From NCBI RefSeq assembly GCF_000308635.1, contig NZ_BAGD01000085.1, forward strand, positions 1-64,000: DNA of 64,000 bases, written 5' to 3'. The position numbers and the translations under genes are program-made. The notes beneath the pieces are model-generated. The model was not told where the DNA came from. It did not search any database and worked only from the letters and a program-made list of their open reading frames with translations. This document shows, piece by piece, positions 60,501 through 64,000 of the stretch. Position 1 is the stretch's first letter. Every line of letters starts with the position of its first letter. This stretch comes from Nocardia otitidiscaviarum NBRC 14405. Lineage in GTDB: Bacteria; Actinomycetota; Actinomycetes; Mycobacteriales; Mycobacteriaceae.

Positions 60501-62270
60501 CTACATCCGGCGCAGTGCGGCGATCCGCTGCTCGAGCTGATCGGCGGTCGCCAAAGCCGTGGGCGGTCCCCCGCATTCGCGCCGCAGTTCTCCGTGGATC
60601 ACCCCGTGCGGCTTTCCGGTCCGATGGTGATGCATGGCAACCAGGCTGTTCAGCTCCCGACGCAGTTCCCCGAGCCGGTCGGCGGTCGCCGCCCGCTCGG
60701 TGGCCGCGGTGATGCCGGCCCCCGACTCCGGTCGCACCGCGGTGTCCACCGCCGCGCTGCGCTCCTGCAACTGCCGGGTCTGCCGGTCACGCAGCAGCGC
60801 CCGCATCTGGTCGGCGTCGAGCAGACCCGGAATGCCGAGGTAGTCGGCCTCCTCGTCACTGCCCGCGAAGGTCGCGGTGCCGAAGGAGTCGCCGTCGTAG
60901 ATGACCTGGTCGAGTTCGGCGTCGGCGGCGAGGGCGACGAACTTGCGCTCTTCTTCCCCCGGCTCGTCCTGCTGCCGGTTGGCGTCGATGAGCAGTTCGT
61001 CCTCGAGGGCGCTGGCCTCGCGGTGCGGTTTGCCGATTACGTGGTCGCGCTGGATCTCCAGCTGCGCCGCCAGGTCGAGCAGCACCGGCACCGAGGGTAG
61101 GAAGACGCTCGCGGTCTCCCCGGGTCTGCGCGCACGCACGAACCGTCCGATGGCCTGCGCGAAGTACAGCGGCGTCGACGCGGACGTGGCGTACACACCC
61201 ACCGCCAGCCGGGGCACGTCGACGCCCTCGGACACCATGCGGACGGCCACCATCCACGGGTCGGTGCTCCGGCTGAACTGGTCGATGCGGTCGGAGGAGC
61301 CCGGATCGTCGGAGAGCACCACGGTCGGCTTGCTGCCGGAGATGTGCTCGATCAGTTCGGCGTAGTCGCGGGCCTTCTCCTGATCGGTGGCGATGATCAG
61401 GCCGCCCGCGTCCGGCATCCCGGTGGCGCGCAGCTGCCGCAGGCGGGTGTCGGCGGCGGTGAGCACCTTCGACATCCAGTCACCGGCGGGGTCGAGCGCG
61501 GTGCGCCAGGCGCGGGCGGTGTGCTCGGCGCTCAGCGGTTCACCGAGCCGGGCCTGATACTCCTCGCCCGCGCTGTCGCGCCAGTGCGCGTCACCGCTGT
61601 AGGCGAGGAAGACCACCGGACGCACGACACCGTCCGCGAGGGCCTCGGAATAGCCGTAGGTGTGGTCGGCGCGCGACTTCTCGAAGCCCGACTCGTCGGG
61701 CTCGTAACTCACGAACGGAATCTTCGAGTCGTCGCTGCGGAACGGCGTACCGGTCAGCGCCAGGCGTCTGGTGGCGTCGCCGAACGCCTCCTCGACCGCC
61801 TCTCCCCAGCTCTTGGCGTCACCGGCGTGGTGGATCTCGTCGAAGATCACCAGCGTGCGCCGGTTCTCGGTGCGCACTCGGTGTTTGAACGGATGCGAGG
61901 CCACCTGCGCGTAGGTGACGACCACACCGTGGTAATCCGACGATGTGGAGCCCGTGGAGTTGGAGAAGTTGGAGTCGAGCTGGAGTCCGCTGCGCTGCGC
62001 CGAGGCCGCCCACTGGTGTTTGAGGTGTTCGGTCGGCGCGACCACGGTGATCTGGTCGACGGTGCGGTCGGTGAGCAGTTCGGCGGCGATACGCAGCGCG
62101 AACGTGGTCTTACCGGCACCGGGCGTGGCCACCGCGAGGAAGTCCCGTGGCTTCGACGTCAGATACTTGGTGAGAGCCCTACGCTGCCATGCACGAAGCG
62201 AACCGCCACCACCCGAAGTCACTCGGAAGAGATTAGCGACCGCGACCGACACCGCACCAATTCGACACAT
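60501..62270 (-). CDS. DEAD/DEAH box helicase (superfamily 2)
   Basis: The 589-residue protein starts near RAWQRRALTKYLTSKPRDFL, then Walker A ATPGAGKTTFALRI (51-56), Ia VVAPTEHLKHQW, motif II LVIFDEIHHAGDAKSW, III LALTGTPFRSDDSK, and the C-lobe with VAVRMVSEGVDVPRLAVGVY and motif VI FAQAIGRFVRARRPGE. The layout is that of type III restriction-like/RadD-like SF2 enzymes. The C-terminal ~150 residues have a coiled-coil-like end (AADRLGELRRELNSLVAMHH). ATG 62270 or GTG 62273 is the start. It is divergent from the YihY gene. Confidence 0.9.
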   Translation of the reverse strand: MCRIGAVSVAVANLFRVTSGGGGSLRAWQRRALTKYLTSKPRDFLAVATPGAGKTTFALRIAAELLTDRTVDQITVVAPTEHLKHQWAASAQRSGLQLDSNFSNSTGSTSSDYHGVVVTYAQVASHPFKHRVRTENRRTLVIFDEIHHAGDAKSWGEAVEEAFGDATRRLALTGTPFRSDDSKIPFVSYEPDESGFEKSRADHTYGYSEALADGVVRPVVFLAYSGDAHWRDSAGEEYQARLGEPLSAEHTARAWRTALDPAGDWMSKVLTAADTRLRQLRATGMPDAGGLIIATDQEKARDYAELIEHISGSKPTVVLSDDPGSSDRIDQFSRSTDPWMVAVRMVSEGVDVPRLAVGVYATSASTPLYFAQAIGRFVRARRPGETASVFLPSVPVLLDLAAQLEIQRDHVIGKPHREASALEDELLIDANRQQDEPGEEERKFVALAADAELDQVIYDGDSFGTATFAGSDEEADYLGIPGLLDADQMRALLRDRQTRQLQERSAAVDTAVRPESGAGITAATERAATADRLGELRRELNSLVAMHHHRTGKPHGVIHGELRRECGGPPTALATADQLEQRIAALRRM

Positions 62271-62345
62271 CACAGTTGGGTGGTTCCCGACACATTGGCA
62301 GGTCGCAAGCCAACCGCAACCCAGGTGGGCGATGCTGTAACCACC

Positions 62346-63413
62346 ATGAACGAGCACGCTGGCCCTTCTGCGACATCCGCCGCACCGAGCGGCGCGCTCG
62401 CGCATGTCGCCGCCGCCGTGCGCCGCGGCTGGGAACTCGTCGCCCACGTGGCCGTGAAGGCGTGGGACGATTCGATTTTCGCCAAGTCGGCCGCGGCCGC
62501 GTTCTGGCAGACGCTGTCGCTGGCCCCGCTGCTGCTGGGTCTGCTCGGCAGCCTCGGCTACGTGGGCGGCTGGTTCGGTCCCGACACCGTGCAGATCGTG
62601 GAATCCAAGGTGATCAGTTTCAGCCGGAAGCTGTTCAGCCCCAGCGTGGTCGACGATCTCATCGCGCCGACGGTCAACGACGTGCTGTTGCGCGGGCACG
62701 GCGGTGTGGTGTCCTTCGGCTTCGTGCTCTCGCTGTGGGCGGGCTCCTCGGCCATGGCCACCTTCGTGGACGCCATCACCGCCGCGCACGGTCAGGCCGA
62801 TGCCCGACATCCGGTGTGGCAACGACTGTTCGCGCTGTTGCTGTACGTGGGTTTCCTGGTGGCGGCGGTGCTCATCCTGCCGCTGGTCGCGCTGGGACCC
62901 GCGCTGGTGGGCCGGGCGCTGCCGGAGAGTTGGCGCGAACCCGGACTGCGGCTGGTGGACAGCTTCTATTACCCGGGCACGGCGCTGCTGCTCATCGTGG
63001 GCTTGACCACCCTGTACAAACTGGCCCTGCACCGCACCCTGCCCTGGCACCGGCTCTTCGGCGGCGCGCTGGTGGCCGGTGTGTTCTTCATGGCCGCCAG
63101 TGAGGGCCTGCGCCGCTATCTGACCTGGGTCACCCGCACCGGCATCAGCTACGGCGCGCTCGCCACCCCCATCGCCTTCCTGCTGTTCACCTTCTTTCTC
63201 GGCTTCGCGGTGATCCTGGGCGCGGAGTTCAATGCCAGCGTGCAGGAGTTCTGGCCCGCCCGGCAGACCCGCTGGACCCAGTTCCAGCAGTGGCTGGCGC
63301 AGCGCCGCCGCCGACGGCTGTCCGAGGACATCGGCCCCGACGAGGGCGACCCGGACACCGACCTCCCGCCCCCGCTGCCGCCCGCGGACCCGCAGCCGGT
63401 ACGCACGGTCTGA
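62346..63413 (+). CDS. YihY/virulence factor BrkB family membrane protein
   Basis: The 355-residue protein has six hydrophobic helices: SAAAAFWQTLSLAPLLLGLL, VVSFGFVLSLWAGSSAMATF, LFALLLYVGFLVAAVLILPL, GTALLLIVGLTTLYKLALHR, LFGGALVAGVFFMAASEGLR, and IAFLLFTFFLGFAVILGAEF. This is the YihY (BrkB) pattern. It corresponds to Rv2707, a gene near sigB in M. tuberculosis. The ~60-residue tail is charged and Pro-rich. Function is unproven; the older label 'ribonuclease BN' is wrong. ATG 62346 is used. Confidence 0.9.
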   Translation: MNEHAGPSATSAAPSGALAHVAAAVRRGWELVAHVAVKAWDDSIFAKSAAAAFWQTLSLAPLLLGLLGSLGYVGGWFGPDTVQIVESKVISFSRKLFSPSVVDDLIAPTVNDVLLRGHGGVVSFGFVLSLWAGSSAMATFVDAITAAHGQADARHPVWQRLFALLLYVGFLVAAVLILPLVALGPALVGRALPESWREPGLRLVDSFYYPGTALLLIVGLTTLYKLALHRTLPWHRLFGGALVAGVFFMAASEGLRRYLTWVTRTGISYGALATPIAFLLFTFFLGFAVILGAEFNASVQEFWPARQTRWTQFQQWLAQRRRRRLSEDIGPDEGDPDTDLPPPLPPADPQPVRTV

Positions 63414-63590
63414 GCGTCGCAGGGCCGACCGTCGGCCACCCGGATCACAACGGCCGTGGTGAGGCGCGCAGGACCCGACCACCGGGTTTCCGTCGGTCAC
63501 GGATCCCTGCACTCACCGAGGCGCTGGCCGAAAACGGTTGCGGTACTTGCCATCGCATGGACGTTTCCGTCATCCCCTGCGCCACGCAGG

Positions 63591-63596
63591 TATCTT
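63591..63596 (+). promoter_or_regulatory. -10 element TATCTT, leaderless arrangement
   Basis: TATCTT is followed by six bases and ATG 63603. Confidence 0.55.
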
Positions 63597-63602
63597 GCGG
63601 GT

Positions 63603-64000
63603 ATGGGTGACCCATTCGATCGAGCCGACGTCCGTTCCGCCACCGCCACCGATATCGACCCCGCCGTCCGCACCCTCACCCGCGCTTTCGAGCACTATCC
63701 GATGACCCGGCGCAGCCTGGCCCCGGACGACTACCTCACCCGCCTGGCCCGCTACCAGCGCCTGTTCCTCAGCGGTATCGGCCTGCCCCACGGTCGGGTG
63801 TGGGTAACCGACGACCACAGCGCCGTCTCGGTCTGGCTGACCCCGCGCACCCCGCTCAGCGTCTTCGCGGATCTCGCCGCGGAATTCGAGGACATCAGCG
63901 GCAGCCGCGCCGACGTTGTCGCGATGGACGGTCCGGTGATCGAGGCGCACCGGCCCGCGGAACCCGTCTGGGGTCTGGCCGTGGTCGGTGTGGACCCGGA
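63603..64000 (+). CDS. GNAT-family N-acetyltransferase, 3' end outside window
   Basis: The frame is open to the end of the window (132 codons visible). It begins MGDPFDRADVRSATATDIDP and AVRTLTRAFEHYPMTRRSL, with a GRVWVTDDHSAVSVWLTP strand pair and ending in PVWGLAVVGVDP, which is the strand leading into the acetyl-CoA loop. This is the GNAT fold of the type common in actinobacteria. The acetyl-CoA motif itself lies beyond the edge. The leaderless promoter fixes the start. Confidence 0.8.
   Translation, partial: MGDPFDRADVRSATATDIDPAVRTLTRAFEHYPMTRRSLAPDDYLTRLARYQRLFLSGIGLPHGRVWVTDDHSAVSVWLTPRTPLSVFADLAAEFEDISGSRADVVAMDGPVIEAHRPAEPVWGLAVVGVDP

Overview
This is a high-GC actinobacterial chromosome segment. 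Gene order and protein families point to Nocardia or a close relative in the Nocardiaceae. It carries a block that runs almost gene for gene like the Mycobacterium tuberculosis hemY-to-sigA region (about Rv2677c to Rv2703), interrupted by accessory genes. GTG starts, promoters of the form TANNNT set 6 to 7 bases before a start codon, and long GC-rich hairpin terminators without U-tracts all fit this group. I see no rRNA, tRNA, CRISPR array, intact insertion sequence or prophage. Species assignment is inference.

Region 1 (1-16.9 kb): a truncated LuxR-type response regulator and a methyltransferase, then haem synthesis (hemY, hemE), a DUF3000 gene with an RNase D-like exonuclease, echA15-like crotonase, dxs (isoprenoid entry), a three-domain glutaminase, a SIMPL protein, and a DoxX-like membrane protein. 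A deletion scar follows, in which a headless TetR gene faces a headless membrane-protein gene. Next comes a VanR/VanS/VanY-like set of two-component system plus D,D-carboxypeptidase lipoprotein.

Region 2 (16.9-32.4 kb): the conserved core. A TrmA/RumA-type RNA methyltransferase with an unusual Arg/Gly/Asp-rich insertion overlaps a KimA-like potassium transporter gene, which is divergent from ceoB-ceoC (potassium-channel regulatory proteins). Then come an ECF sigma factor of the SigD type, DUF3159, an OB-fold protein, an alpha/beta hydrolase, DUF3710-dut, DUF3093, DUF4193, cei, suhB, ppgK and the principal sigma factor sigA, closed by a 19-bp perfect hairpin.

Region 3 (32.4-54.2 kb): accessory genes. 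They include an OsmC protein, an epoxide hydrolase divergent from a CGNR regulator with a shared palindromic operator, an orphan barstar-like protein, hydrolases, an alcohol dehydrogenase with most of its middle deleted in frame, a secreted lipase, an MHYT membrane protein, a DUF418 protein, a NarL-type two-component pair, a CPA1 antiporter and a TetR/DoxX pair. An ethanolamine operon (eutC, eutB, permease) carries a one-base frameshift in the permease gene. A rhomboid-like protein, a KhtTU-like K+/H+ antiporter, DUF952 and an acyl-CoA dehydrogenase complete the region.

Region 4 (54.2-64 kb): a small zinc-ribbon-like protein behind a leader of three hairpins, a SNF2 ATPase paired with a SWIM zinc-finger protein, an SDR/TetR divergent pair, an APC permease, a DEAD/DEAH helicase, a YihY-family membrane protein and the start of a GNAT acetyltransferase.

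Themes: monovalent cation balance (KimA-like, CeoB/C, CPA1, KhtTU), envelope and isoprenoid metabolism, and many divergent regulator/target pairs with readable operators. No clearly new multi-gene defence or biosynthetic system was found. The best leads are the CGNR operator, the triple-hairpin leader, the inserted domain in the RNA methyltransferase, the regulatory-domain glutaminase and several gene-decay scars.
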